From Verrucomicrobiota bacterium (GTDB taxonomy: Bacteria > Verrucomicrobiota > Verrucomicrobiia > Limisphaerales > JAEYXS01): DNA of 64,000 nt. Shown here in pieces: positions 18,046-26,395 of this stretch. The number at the start of each line of letters is the position of its first letter. Positions within the stretch are counted from its first letter, which is position 1. The notes under the pieces are model-generated. The model was not told the DNA's origin. It searched no databases and saw nothing but the letters and a program-made list of their open reading frames with translations. Where the stretch lies: positions 1-64,000 of the forward strand of contig JAEYXS010000054.1 of NCBI GenBank assembly GCA_023431185.1, in the 5' to 3' direction. Both the position numbers and the translations under genes were made by a program.

Positions 18046-19419
18046 CTAGCTCAAAGCTTCCAAGACCCGCTCCACACGACTGCTGCGGGATGCCTTTACC
18101 AGTAGCATGTCCCCGGGCTGCAACCATTGCCGGAGTTCCGCCGCCGCCACATCCGTGTCCGCACACTCTTTGACCATGGGAATCCCGCCCACTTTGGCCG
18201 CGCTGGCTGTCACCTGCCCCATCCGGCCTACCGCCAGCAACCCGTCAATCTTCAGATCCGCCGCATGCCGGCCCACTTCCGCATGCGCCGCCGCTGCCGA
18301 AGCGCCCAGTTCCGCCATGTCCCCGACGACCACCATCCGGCGGCCGTTGCAGGGCAGGTCCACCAAGGTCTGCAACGCCGCCAGCATCGAATCCGCGTTG
18401 GCGTTGTAACTGTCATCCAGCACGGTCACGCCCTTGCGTTCGGAAACTTGCAAGCGCATTTTCGGCACCGGGCAATCCGTCAGCCCGCGTTTCAATTCTT
18501 TCGCGCTCAAGCCCAGTTCCGCCCCGGCGGCCAAGGCCAGCAAGGCATTCGTGATCTGATGCCGTCCGAGCAGAGGCAGCCGGTAAAGCCCGTTGAACTC
18601 CGCCTTCGGCGCCGTCACTTCTAGTTCCGTCCCCAGCAGATCGGCCTTCACCAGTTTGCCCGACCAGTCACCGCGTCCGCGCTGGCTCACGCTCACCACC
18701 GGACAGGTCGCCCGTCGGATGATTTGTTCCATCCACGGACTGTCCAAGTTCACGAACAGCCGGCCATCCGTCGGCAGCAACTCGGCCAGCGTTCCCTCTT
18801 CCTGCGCCACGCCTACCAAGTCGCCAAAAAATTCCAGATGCTCCCGACCGATGCTCGTGATGACCCCGAACTGCGGCTGGATGAGCTTCACCAGCGGGGC
18901 GAGTTCCCCGGGATGATTCGTCCCCACTTCCAGCACCGCTGCCTGATGCTTCGCCGTCAGCTTCAGCAACGTGGCCGGCACACCGATGTCGTTATTGAAA
19001 CTCGCCTCGCTCTTCAACGTGGCGAAACGCTGACCCAGCACCGAAGCCAACAGCTCTTTCGTCGTGGTCTTGCCATTCGATCCCGCCACAGCCATCACCG
19101 GAATGGCGAAACTGCTGCGATACGCGGCGGCGATCTGCCCGTAGGCGATGCGTGTGTTCGGCACCGTCAAAACCGGGCACCGCTTCCACCCCTGCGGCAG
19201 CTTCCCCTGCTCCACCACCACTGCCGCAACGCCTTTGCCTGCGACTTCATCCAAGAATTGATGCCCGTCAAACTTGTCTCCCACCACGGCTACAAAAACA
19301 TCGCCCTTGCCTGCCGTCCGTGAGTCCGTGCTGACGCCCCTGACCTTCACGTCAGGAGACATGACCGGGGCCTGATCCCCGAAGGCTTCAAACAATTTGG
19401 TTAAAGAACGCGGATCCAC
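18046..19419 (-). CDS. murF: UDP-MurNAc-tripeptide--D-Ala-D-Ala ligase MurF
   Basis: A cytoplasmic ligase that adds D-Ala-D-Ala to complete the pentapeptide precursor. The 457 residues include VRGVSTDSRTAGKGDVFVA in the N-terminal domain, the ATP motif VAGSNGKTTTKELLASVLG, EVGTNHPGELAPL, and in the C-terminal domain LDDSYNANADSMLAAL and GDMAELG. The start is a GTG directly after the TAA of the SIMPL gene with no spacer, so the two are likely translated together. Confidence 0.95.
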   Translation of the reverse strand: MDPRSLTKLFEAFGDQAPVMSPDVKVRGVSTDSRTAGKGDVFVAVVGDKFDGHQFLDEVAGKGVAAVVVEQGKLPQGWKRCPVLTVPNTRIAYGQIAAAYRSSFAIPVMAVAGSNGKTTTKELLASVLGQRFATLKSEASFNNDIGVPATLLKLTAKHQAAVLEVGTNHPGELAPLVKLIQPQFGVITSIGREHLEFFGDLVGVAQEEGTLAELLPTDGRLFVNLDSPWMEQIIRRATCPVVSVSQRGRGDWSGKLVKADLLGTELEVTAPKAEFNGLYRLPLLGRHQITNALLALAAGAELGLSAKELKRGLTDCPVPKMRLQVSERKGVTVLDDSYNANADSMLAALQTLVDLPCNGRRMVVVGDMAELGASAAAAHAEVGRHAADLKIDGLLAVGRMGQVTASAAKVGGIPMVKECADTDVAAAELRQWLQPGDMLLVKASRSSRVERVLEALS

Positions 19420-20187
19420 TTATTTCATCGAAAAGGTGGCTGAAACCACCGCGGTGATCGTTTTCTCGAAGGACGTCGTGTCGTTCATCCCGTCCCAGCT
19501 CGTTTGCAGCGAGTAAACCGGCGTGATCTGGAACACGCCCATCTTGGCTGATTGCATCTGCTCCACTTCGCGGCCGCCTTGGACCGCGATCTGGTCGGCC
19601 CGGGAACGCGCATCCTTGGAGGCTTCGGCCAGCATCTCCACCTTGGCTTCACCCGCCTTGGTGTAGATGTATTGCGGCGTCGAAGTGGTGAACAAGATGT
19701 CCTTTTCGATCAGGGCCGTCGTCTCCTGATCCAGCTTCGAGACCCGTTCCACCTCTTTGGACCGGACCTCCACCTCGTGCGAAAGCCGGTAACCGGTCAC
19801 CCGTGAGAAATTGTTGCCTTCCTTGTCGCGCTCGGTGATGCGCAATTCCTGGATGCCGATCGGTGAAATCACGAAGTCGGTGATTTTGCGCTCCCGCAGG
19901 AAAGATTCCACCACGGCGAGGTCCTGCTCCAATTTGCGACGGGCTTCGAGCAAAGTCGCACCGTCAGCCGAGAAGTTTCCGCGCCAGACAATCAGATCAG
20001 ACTGCACCGACCGGCGGGAGGAACCGGTCACGGTGATGGTCTGGCTTTCCGAAACTTTGACCCACGCCCGCGTCACCGTGACCGCCGAAAGCACCAGGCC
20101 GGTGGATAAAAACAGCCCGGCGAGCAAGCCCATCAAATGAGGCTTTGCCCGCACTACGGACAATTTATTTTCAGTTTCCCCGCTCAT
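19420..20187 (-). CDS. SIMPL-domain (DUF541) protein inside the dcw cluster
   Basis: A probable envelope protein of 255 residues. It has a membrane segment at about residues 17-38, with no obvious cleavage site, then the SIMPL pattern: SQTITVTGSSRRSVQSDLIVW, LEARRKLEQDLAVVESFL, ITDFVISPIGIQELR and the C-terminal ASKDARSRADQIAVQGG and ITPVYSLQTS. SIMPL proteins are periplasmic or anchored and mostly of unknown function. The gene overlaps murE by 4 nt and abuts the murF start. This tight placement suggests co-translation with two essential peptidoglycan ligases. A septal or wall role is inference. Confidence 0.88.
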   Translation of the reverse strand: MSGETENKLSVVRAKPHLMGLLAGLFLSTGLVLSAVTVTRAWVKVSESQTITVTGSSRRSVQSDLIVWRGNFSADGATLLEARRKLEQDLAVVESFLRERKITDFVISPIGIQELRITERDKEGNNFSRVTGYRLSHEVEVRSKEVERVSKLDQETTALIEKDILFTTSTPQYIYTKAGEAKVEMLAEASKDARSRADQIAVQGGREVEQMQSAKMGVFQITPVYSLQTSWDGMNDTTSFEKTITAVVSATFSMK

Positions 20188-21665
20188 GCTTGATACCCCA
20201 TCGCTTCCAAAGTTTCCTGGGCATAGACGCGGTCATCGAACGGGACCACCGTGTCTTCAAATTCCTGATATGTCTCGTGCCCCTTGCCCGCGATGAGCAC
20301 CAGATCCCCCGGCTGCGCCATGCGGATGATTTCATCGATGGCCCGGCTGCGATCCAGTTCCACCTGATAGCCATCCGCTCGCACCGAGCGGAAGCCTTCT
20401 TCCACCATCGCGGCGATGGCCTCGGGTTTTTCTTTGCGGGGGTTATCCGTAGTGATTAGCGTATAGTCCGCCAGTTCCGCAGCGACCTTGCCCATCTTCG
20501 CGCGTTTGCCCGTATCACGGCTGCCGCCGCAACCGAACGCCAGCAACAAGCGGCCCGTGGTCAGTTCCCGCATCGTCGAAAGCACATTACGCAGAGCGTC
20601 ATCCGTGTGCGCATAATCCACAAACACACCGAAAGGCTGGCCTGCCGTCACCGCTTCCAACCGGCCAGGCACCGGCGGGATGGAACTCAGCGCCTGCTGG
20701 ATGTGCGCTACCTTCACCTCCAATGCGAGCGCCGCCCCGATGGCCGCAAGCGCGTTGTAAACATTGTGTCGCCCGATCAAGGGCAGCTTGATGTCAAAGG
20801 TCGTTGATTCCGCCAGCACGGTAAAATTCGTCTCCGTGGCACCCAGCTTCACGTTCACCGCGCGGAGCTTGGCATTCTCCTTCATGCCGTAGCTGAGATT
20901 GATCTCCAGCTCGGACTCCCGGCCGAGGCGTTCACCGAAAGCATCGTCGATATTGATGACACCGGTGCTCTTCTTGCCGCCGGAGAGCAAGGGGCTGAAC
21001 AGCTTTTTCTTGGCCTGAAAATACGCCTCCATGTCCTCGTGATAATCGAGGTGGTCTTGCGTCAGGTTGGTGAACAGGCAGACATCGAAATCCACTCCAT
21101 GCACACGGCCCTGGTCCAGGGCGTGCGAGCTGACTTCCATCACACATGCCGTGCAACCAGCGCGCGACATCTGCGAAAGCATCTGCTGCGTCTCCAGCGC
21201 CTCAGGGGTGGTGCGATGCGCCGGGATCATGCGGTCACCCACTTCATAACGCACGGTGCCGATGAGACCGGTCATCTGCCCGGCCACTTCCAAAATCTTC
21301 TTCACCAGGAAGGAAACCGTCGTCTTGCCGTTCGTGCCCGTGATACCGACAACCTTCATCTTCCGGCTGGGATGCTGGTAATACGCGGCTGCCAGTCGGG
21401 CCAGCGCTTCTCGCGAATCCGCCACCTTCACCTTCGCGGCACGCAAGGATGAGAAACCGTTCTGCTCGCACACAATCGCCGCCGCCCCGCGGTCTATTGC
21501 GCTGGTGATGTAATCATGCCCGTCCACGTTCTGGCCGCGCACGGCGACAAACACCATGCCCGGCGTCACGCGGCGGGAATCATAGGTGATGCCCAGCACC
21601 TCACGCTGGAGGTTGCCCTCCACCCGCATCGGTTGCAGGTCGTTGATGAGTTCTTTGAGTTGCAT
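20184..21665 (-). CDS. murE: UDP-MurNAc-L-Ala-D-Glu--meso-DAP ligase MurE
   Basis: A cytoplasmic ligase adding the third stem-peptide residue. The 493 residues include YDSRRVTPGMVFVAVRG, the ATP motif GITGTNGKTTVSFLVKKIL at about residues 109-127, TNLTQDHLDYHEDMEAY and FVDYAHTDDAL. The DNPR motif (TTDNPRKEKPEAI) is the one associated with meso-diaminopimelate rather than lysine specificity, so the peptidoglycan is predicted to be of the A1-gamma type. The stop overlaps the SIMPL gene start by 4 nt. It starts 12 nt after ftsI. Confidence 0.96.
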   Translation of the reverse strand: MQLKELINDLQPMRVEGNLQREVLGITYDSRRVTPGMVFVAVRGQNVDGHDYITSAIDRGAAAIVCEQNGFSSLRAAKVKVADSREALARLAAAYYQHPSRKMKVVGITGTNGKTTVSFLVKKILEVAGQMTGLIGTVRYEVGDRMIPAHRTTPEALETQQMLSQMSRAGCTACVMEVSSHALDQGRVHGVDFDVCLFTNLTQDHLDYHEDMEAYFQAKKKLFSPLLSGGKKSTGVINIDDAFGERLGRESELEINLSYGMKENAKLRAVNVKLGATETNFTVLAESTTFDIKLPLIGRHNVYNALAAIGAALALEVKVAHIQQALSSIPPVPGRLEAVTAGQPFGVFVDYAHTDDALRNVLSTMRELTTGRLLLAFGCGGSRDTGKRAKMGKVAAELADYTLITTDNPRKEKPEAIAAMVEEGFRSVRADGYQVELDRSRAIDEIIRMAQPGDLVLIAGKGHETYQEFEDTVVPFDDRVYAQETLEAMGYQA

Positions 21666-21677
21666 GACGGGTTGCGG

Positions 21678-23567
21678 TCAGTTGCGACGTGCGGTCAGCA
21701 AGCCCGGCTTCGTTTTTTGCTTGTCAGTAAATTGCTGCTCCGGCACCGGCTTCTCCGGGCGGAGGTTCAGATAACTCGCGCTGCGTTCAGCGATGTTATG
21801 AAAAAAGGGCGCGGCCGTGGTGCCGCCGTAGTAGCCGTTCTTCGGCTCATCCAGCACCACGGAGATGCACAGCTCCGGATTATCAGCCGGAAAGAAGCCG
21901 ATGAAGGACGAGAAATACATGCCCGGTGCGTAAGGCGGCTTCTGCGCCGTGCCCGTCTTGCCCGCCACCGTATAGTAATCGAGCATCGCCTTGGCTGCCG
22001 TGCCCTTGTCCGAGACCACCGTCTTTAGGGCAGTCACCATGTCACGCGCCGCCTGTTCGTTGACCGCCTGACGAACCATCTGCGGTTGATACTTCACCAC
22101 GGCATGACCCTGTTGGTCCTCCAAACGGTCCACCAGCATGGGCCGCATCAGCTTGCCACCATTGGCGATGGCGGACATCGCCATGATCATCTGCAGTGGG
22201 GTAGAGGCCACTTCATGCCCCATGGGGATGCGGGAGATGGAAAGCTTGTTCCAATTCTTCACCGGATGAACGATGCCGCGCACCTCGCCCGTCAACGGAA
22301 TGCCCGAACGCTCACCAAAGCCAAAATTCTTGATGTAATCATAAAGGCCCTGCTCGCCCAGTTTGAAACCGATCTTCGCCGAGCCGATGTTCGAGGAAAA
22401 AGTGATGATCTCCTCGACGGACAGGATGCCGTATCCATGATGGTCGCGCAGCAACTTGCCCGCGTAATAGAAGCGGCCATGCTCGCAGTCGAACTTGTCA
22501 TTCAAAGTCACCAGTTTCTCGTTCAAGGCCCCGCTGACCACCACGATCTTGAAGGTGGAACCCGGCTCGGAAAGATCCGTGATGATGCGATTGCGGCGAT
22601 GCGCTTCCGGTGAGCCACCGGGATTGTTCGGGTCAAAAGTTGGCAGCGTGGCCATCGCCAGAATTTCCCCCGTCTTGGGCCGCACCACGATAGCGGATGC
22701 ACTGATGGGCGTGTGCTTCTTCATTGCTTCGGCCAGTTCCGTTTCGACGATGTGCTGGATGCCCGCATCAATCGTGAGCACAACGTTCAAACCATCCTTG
22801 GCCTGGATTTCCTGCTCACGGAAAGACACCACCTCGCGCCGCGCCCGGTCCGTCTCAGTCATGCGCCAGCCCCGAACACCAGCGAGCTTGGTGTTCAAGA
22901 CCCGCTCGATGCCTTCGATGCCCGTGGTCTCGATGACCTTCTCACCATCCACTTGCCGCTCCCCGGTACCGACATAACCGAGCACATGGGCAGCGAGCGA
23001 CTCGTTTGGGTAGATGCGCAACTGGTCATCCACTGGGTCTGTGAAGATGGCCTTCGTGCGCAGGTTGCGATAGAATCCACGTTCCGCCTTCGTCAGTGTC
23101 TTCTCATCCACGGGGAATTTGAGATCCTCCATGGTATCCATGATGGACTGCCAGGTCTCCACCTTGACCTTCTGCTTGAGCCGGACGTACTGGTTCGTGA
23201 CCACGTTGCCGAGTTCATTGGTGCGGAGGCGGGGCTGGAGGCGTTGGATCAGATCCGCTTCGCTTACCTCAAGCAAAGGGGCGATGGCCCGGGCCACTTC
23301 CGCTCCATGCGGACCGATCAAGGTAGGATCGGCACAGACGGTCTTAACGAAAACGCTGGTGGCGAGAAGATTTCCCTTCACATCCTTGATCTCGCCCCGG
23401 CGGGGTTCGAAAAGGATGCGGCGATGCGTATTGTTCTTGGCCAGGTCGCGCAGCTCGTCGTGGCGCAGCACTTGGAGGTCAACCAACCGGTACCCGAGCG
23501 CGCAGAATGCGCCTACCAGCAGGACTGCCAGCGTCAGCAAACGGCGAAATGGAACCGACTTGAACAT
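21678..23567 (-). CDS. ftsI: Septal transpeptidase FtsI (PBP3, class B PBP)
   Basis: Cross-links septal peptidoglycan made by FtsW. I choose the ATG at 23567 (629 residues): GGA lies a suitable distance upstream, and the protein then begins with a short basic tail and a membrane helix (about residues 8-28). A GTG at 23591 would add eight residues. The dimerisation domain starts at RRGEIKDVKGNLLATS. The active site has SEPGSTFKIVV (nucleophile Ser about 337), SSN at about 391-393 and VAGKTGTAQKP. The C-terminus is rich in Lys/Gln and has no PASTA domain. It lies between ftsL and murE. Confidence 0.95.
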   Translation of the reverse strand: MFKSVPFRRLLTLAVLLVGAFCALGYRLVDLQVLRHDELRDLAKNNTHRRILFEPRRGEIKDVKGNLLATSVFVKTVCADPTLIGPHGAEVARAIAPLLEVSEADLIQRLQPRLRTNELGNVVTNQYVRLKQKVKVETWQSIMDTMEDLKFPVDEKTLTKAERGFYRNLRTKAIFTDPVDDQLRIYPNESLAAHVLGYVGTGERQVDGEKVIETTGIEGIERVLNTKLAGVRGWRMTETDRARREVVSFREQEIQAKDGLNVVLTIDAGIQHIVETELAEAMKKHTPISASAIVVRPKTGEILAMATLPTFDPNNPGGSPEAHRRNRIITDLSEPGSTFKIVVVSGALNEKLVTLNDKFDCEHGRFYYAGKLLRDHHGYGILSVEEIITFSSNIGSAKIGFKLGEQGLYDYIKNFGFGERSGIPLTGEVRGIVHPVKNWNKLSISRIPMGHEVASTPLQMIMAMSAIANGGKLMRPMLVDRLEDQQGHAVVKYQPQMVRQAVNEQAARDMVTALKTVVSDKGTAAKAMLDYYTVAGKTGTAQKPPYAPGMYFSSFIGFFPADNPELCISVVLDEPKNGYYGGTTAAPFFHNIAERSASYLNLRPEKPVPEQQFTDKQKTKPGLLTARRN

Positions 23568-23660
23568 GGTCTTGAGTCCTAAATTGCCCACCGTCCGTGG
23601 TCCCCTGTTCTCGAGCCGGGCACCCGCGGACTTCGGCGAAAATTTGTTCGTTCGGCAGCA

Positions 23661-24044
23661 CTACGGATTCATCGTCCCACCTCGGGCCGTGGACGCCACC
23701 GGGCGTTCCATGGCCACCTGTCCTGATTCGTACGGCAGCTCCACCATCCGTACGACCTGTCCTGGCTGCATCGGCACCAGACCGAGCTGCAACTCGCGCA
23801 CACGGGAGTCGATCACCGGCGGCGAACGCATCCAAGCCAGTTGGTCACTGCGCAACTTGTTCTGGCGTTTCAGTTCGGCGAGCTTCGTCTCGCGTTCCTT
23901 GATCTCCTTGCCGAGCGATCCGATCTGGCTCTTCTGCCAGACGTAGCCGATGCCCGAGCCCGCGATGAACAGGCAGAGCATCACTGCCTTGATCGCCGGT
24001 CCGAACCGCACACCCGCTGCTTCATTTTTACGATTCCGCGCCAT
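23661..24044 (-). CDS. ftsL: FtsL-like bitopic division protein
   Basis: A small division protein, 127 residues from the ATG at 24044, which has AGG six bases upstream. A TTG at 24056 is also in frame and would overlap rsmH. After a basic tail (ARNRKNEAAG) comes a membrane segment at about residues 19-36, then a coiled coil (IGSLGKEIKERETKLAELKRQ at about 41-60). The sequence resembles FtsL only in layout, which is normal for this fast-evolving family. The position between rsmH and ftsI is the canonical ftsL place. It would bridge FtsQ and the FtsW/FtsI pair. Confidence 0.8.
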   Translation of the reverse strand: MARNRKNEAAGVRFGPAIKAVMLCLFIAGSGIGYVWQKSQIGSLGKEIKERETKLAELKRQNKLRSDQLAWMRSPPVIDSRVRELQLGLVPMQPGQVVRMVELPYESGQVAMERPVASTARGGTMNP

Positions 24045-24052
24045 CTTAAACC

Positions 24053-24973
24053 TCAAACTTTCTCCAGCACCCGCAGTTGCGCACTGCGCGCCCTGGGATT
24101 GCGGGCGAGTTCAGCCTCACCCGGTAAAATTGCTTTGCGGCTCACCAGCCGTATCTTTGGCACACAGTCCTGCCGCAGTTCCGGCACATCCACATCCCCG
24201 GGAAATGTGTAATCCCGCGCCATCTCCCGGCCCCAGAGTTTCACTGTCCGGTCTTCCAGCGAGTGGAACGTGATCACCGCCAGCCGGCCGCCCGGCTTCA
24301 ACACTTCATAAGCCGCCGCCAAACCCCGCTCCACAAATCCGATCTCGTCATTCACCGCGATCCGCAGGGCTTGAAAAATCTTCGTGGCCGGATGCGCCTT
24401 GCGCCCGGCCCGGGGCGACACGCGTTCGATCAGATCGGCCAACTGCTTCGTCGTCGTGAACGGCCGGTCTTCCGTGATCACCCGCGCAAACCGGCGCGCC
24501 TGCGGCTCGTCACCATACGCCCGAAAAATCCGGGCCAGCTCATCCGCAGACCATTCGTTCACGATGCTTGCCGCCGTCACCGGCTGCCGCGTATCCATCC
24601 GCATGTCCAGCGGCCCGTCCGCCTGGAAACTGAAACCACGTTCCGCCACGTCCAGTTGCGGTGAACTCACCCCCAGGTCGAACAACACCCCGTCGCAACT
24701 GCCCGGCTCCAGCCACTCACCCAACCGGTCAAACGTCCCGCGCTGGATCTCCCAGCGCCCCGAAAATTCCGCCAATCTCGCCTTCGCCGCCTCAACGGCG
24801 ACGCCATCTCGATCGCAACCAAACAGCCATCCACTCGGGCTGCTGGCTCTCAATATGGCTGCTGCGTGTCCAGCCCCACCGAGCGTCCCGTCCACGTACC
24901 GGCCGCCCGTCCTGGGCTGCAGGGCCGACAACACCTCCTCCAGCATCACCGGAATGTGGATGAAGTCGGTCAC
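24053..24973 (-). CDS. rsmH: 16S rRNA (cytosine-1402-N4) methyltransferase RsmH (MraW)
   Basis: A SAM-dependent methyltransferase that modifies C1402 of 16S rRNA. The 306 residues match the family length. It begins with HIPVMLEEVLSAL, then the SAM motif GRYVDGTLGGAGHAAAIL. FDLGVSSPQLDVAERGFSF and GPLDMRMD follow, then AVITFHSLEDRTVK and a C-terminal KAILPGEAELARNPRARSA. It lies 16 nt after the uncharacterised gene. rsmI for the same nucleotide is in this window too (37569). Confidence 0.97.
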   Translation of the reverse strand: MTDFIHIPVMLEEVLSALQPRTGGRYVDGTLGGAGHAAAILRASSPSGWLFGCDRDGVAVEAAKARLAEFSGRWEIQRGTFDRLGEWLEPGSCDGVLFDLGVSSPQLDVAERGFSFQADGPLDMRMDTRQPVTAASIVNEWSADELARIFRAYGDEPQARRFARVITEDRPFTTTKQLADLIERVSPRAGRKAHPATKIFQALRIAVNDEIGFVERGLAAAYEVLKPGGRLAVITFHSLEDRTVKLWGREMARDYTFPGDVDVPELRQDCVPKIRLVSRKAILPGEAELARNPRARSAQLRVLEKV

Positions 24974-24989
24974 GTTGCATTGCCTTCAG

Positions 24990-25511
24990 TTATTTCCACT
25001 TGCGCCCGAGACTGAACAGTTTCGCGGTCAACCAGCTCCACGCCGCCCCGCCCTTGCTCTGCGGCGGCACTTTCGCCGCCGAGTTGACGATTCCCGGCTG
25101 CTTCGGCGCAGCCAGCTCAAAATCCGTTTCACTCAAGTCGTTTCGGATCACTTTCACCTGATCCAGCTTCAGCTCGGTCTGTTGCAGCGCCCCGAACTGC
25201 GAGGCAGCCGCTTCCGCACGGGCCTTGACGCGCTGGCCAAACAAGGTCTCGCGCAGTGTCTTCGACGCCGCAGGCATCGCCGGGGAGACATGCGGCCCCG
25301 AGCCCGAAGACTCTGGAGCCGCACCGGTCCCTCCCCCGGGTGCATCCGGGAAAAGCGATTCTTCTACTTGGGGCGCGGGCGCGAGCGAAACCGACCGCCC
25401 CACCGGCTCAAAACGTGGCAACCGCTTCTTCTCATCCACCCGGAACGGACTGGGCTCATCCGACGCCCGCCGGACGGTCTTCGATGCCGCCAACAATGAA
25501 CCTGTTTCCAT
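24990..25511 (-). CDS. Uncharacterised protein between mraZ and rsmH
   Basis: Not recognised. The ATG at 25511 has an AAAGGA sequence 9 nt upstream and lies 13 nt after mraZ. The open frame extends further upstream but only inside mraZ. The 173-residue product begins METGSLLAASKTVRRAS. It then has a Pro/Gly/Ser-rich low-complexity middle, an Ala- and Gln-rich stretch (ARAEAAASQFGALQQ at about residues 100-114) and ends with WSWLTAKLFSLGRKWK, which could form a basic amphipathic membrane-binding helix. There is no signal peptide. Second place in the dcw operon, between two conserved genes, suggests a division or wall-linked role; that is inference. Confidence 0.75.
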   Translation of the reverse strand: METGSLLAASKTVRRASDEPSPFRVDEKKRLPRFEPVGRSVSLAPAPQVEESLFPDAPGGGTGAAPESSGSGPHVSPAMPAASKTLRETLFGQRVKARAEAAASQFGALQQTELKLDQVKVIRNDLSETDFELAAPKQPGIVNSAAKVPPQSKGGAAWSWLTAKLFSLGRKWK

Positions 25512-25524
25512 AAGTTCTGTTCCT

Positions 25525-25989
25525 TTAGATAAGCTTGAACGCTTCCGACTGGAGCGCATCGTCCACCTTGGACGCCTGCTCCCAACGGTCCGGATTCCAG
25601 ATCTCGAACCGGTCCACCAATCCGACAAATATCGCTTCCTTCTCGATCCCGACCGCCTTCGCCATCGCGTCCGGCAGACAGATACGGCCCGATTTATCCA
25701 ACGTGGCCGAGGCCGACTTCCGCCCCAACAGACGCCGCAAGGACTCCGCCTTCGGGTCCGCGAAAGGCATGGCCTTGAGCTTGCCCACCAACTGCGCCAT
25801 CTCCTCCGGGGGCAAAACCAGCAAGCAAGCATCCGGAATCCCCGCACTGGGCCACAAAATCAGCGTCAACTCCACGTCCGGCTGCTGCGGACGCCACTTG
25901 GCCGGTACCTGCACGCGACGCTTTTCATCCACCCCATGACGGAAGGTCGAACTGTAGTAGATCGGCGCTATGGATTCGGTTGATGACAT
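25525..25989 (-). CDS. mraZ: Transcriptional regulator MraZ
   Basis: First gene of the dcw operon. MraZ is a ring-forming DNA-binding protein with two SpoVT/AbrB-like halves and, in E. coli, represses its own operon. The 154 residues show both halves: EKRRVQVPAKWRP at about residues 18-30 and LDKSGRICLPDAMAKAVGI at about 97-115. Five TGG repeats in 10-bp steps lie 26-75 nt before the start, the expected binding site. It is followed by the uncharacterised gene after 13 nt. Confidence 0.95.
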   Translation of the reverse strand: MSSTESIAPIYYSSTFRHGVDEKRRVQVPAKWRPQQPDVELTLILWPSAGIPDACLLVLPPEEMAQLVGKLKAMPFADPKAESLRRLLGRKSASATLDKSGRICLPDAMAKAVGIEKEAIFVGLVDRFEIWNPDRWEQASKVDDALQSEAFKLI

Positions 25990-26014
25990 TGTTTAACGGC
26001 TGCGGTTTCTGGGC

Positions 26015-26064
26015 CCTTCATCCACCGCGCCCCACAACGCCCCACTTTCAACCATTTTCCCCCA
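26015..26064 (-). promoter_or_regulatory. MraZ operator: five TGG repeats in 10-bp register
   Basis: On the minus strand, TGG occurs exactly every 10 bp (plus-strand CCA at 26022, 26032, 26042, 26052 and 26062). The repeats read TGGGGGAAAA, TGGTTGAAAG, TGGGGCGTTG, TGGGGCGCGG and TGGATGAAGG. E. coli MraZ binds TGGG-N repeats with 10-bp spacing upstream of mraZ, so this is very likely the autoregulatory site. Five repeats exceed the three of E. coli. Possible promoter pieces are TTGACT at 26073-26068 and TAAAAT at 26069-26064, but neither is certain. Confidence 0.85.
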
Positions 26065-26395
26065 TTTTAGTCAATCCTTAAACCACCTGAAAATTACTCA
26101 CCAGTTATTCACAATTTAACTTTAACGTAAAACTAGGCCGAATTCGTAAGATTACGCAGAACTGCCCAATTGAAAAAATTTCGCTGGGCCACGGTTTTGA
26201 TGGAGTGATTTGAACTTGAAAAACTCAAGTTACCGATAACGCGAGCTCTTAAGAGCACGTTGGCAGAGCGCAAAAAGCATGGAAAATCACCCCGTTCAAT
26301 GAGCACGATGTCGCCCGCAGACTACCATCCTGCCCCACTTTGCCCCCGCTAAAGATTCTCTTTTCCCTACTGGCTGATTCCTGCTTCATTGCGCC
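26065..26395. other. Divergent intergenic region mraZ/queA
   Basis: This region holds no gene. It is AT-rich from 26070 to 26220 and must contain the promoters of both the dcw operon and queA. Two symmetric elements stand out. An inverted repeat AACTTGA/TCAAGTT lies at 26213-26231. A perfect 12-bp palindrome GCTCTTAAGAGC lies at 26245-26256. Either could be an operator, but no matching regulator is visible. Confidence 0.6.

Noticed and set aside
24384..25499. A 371-codon plus-strand frame across rsmH and the unknown gene.
   Set aside because: It is antisense to two supported genes, Arg/Pro/Ser-rich and without a family. High-GC shadows of this type are found throughout the window.
25512..25847. 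Longer start for the gene between mraZ and rsmH.
   Set aside because: The upstream part is an Arg/Trp-rich shadow of mraZ. The ATG at 25511 has a good ribosome binding site.
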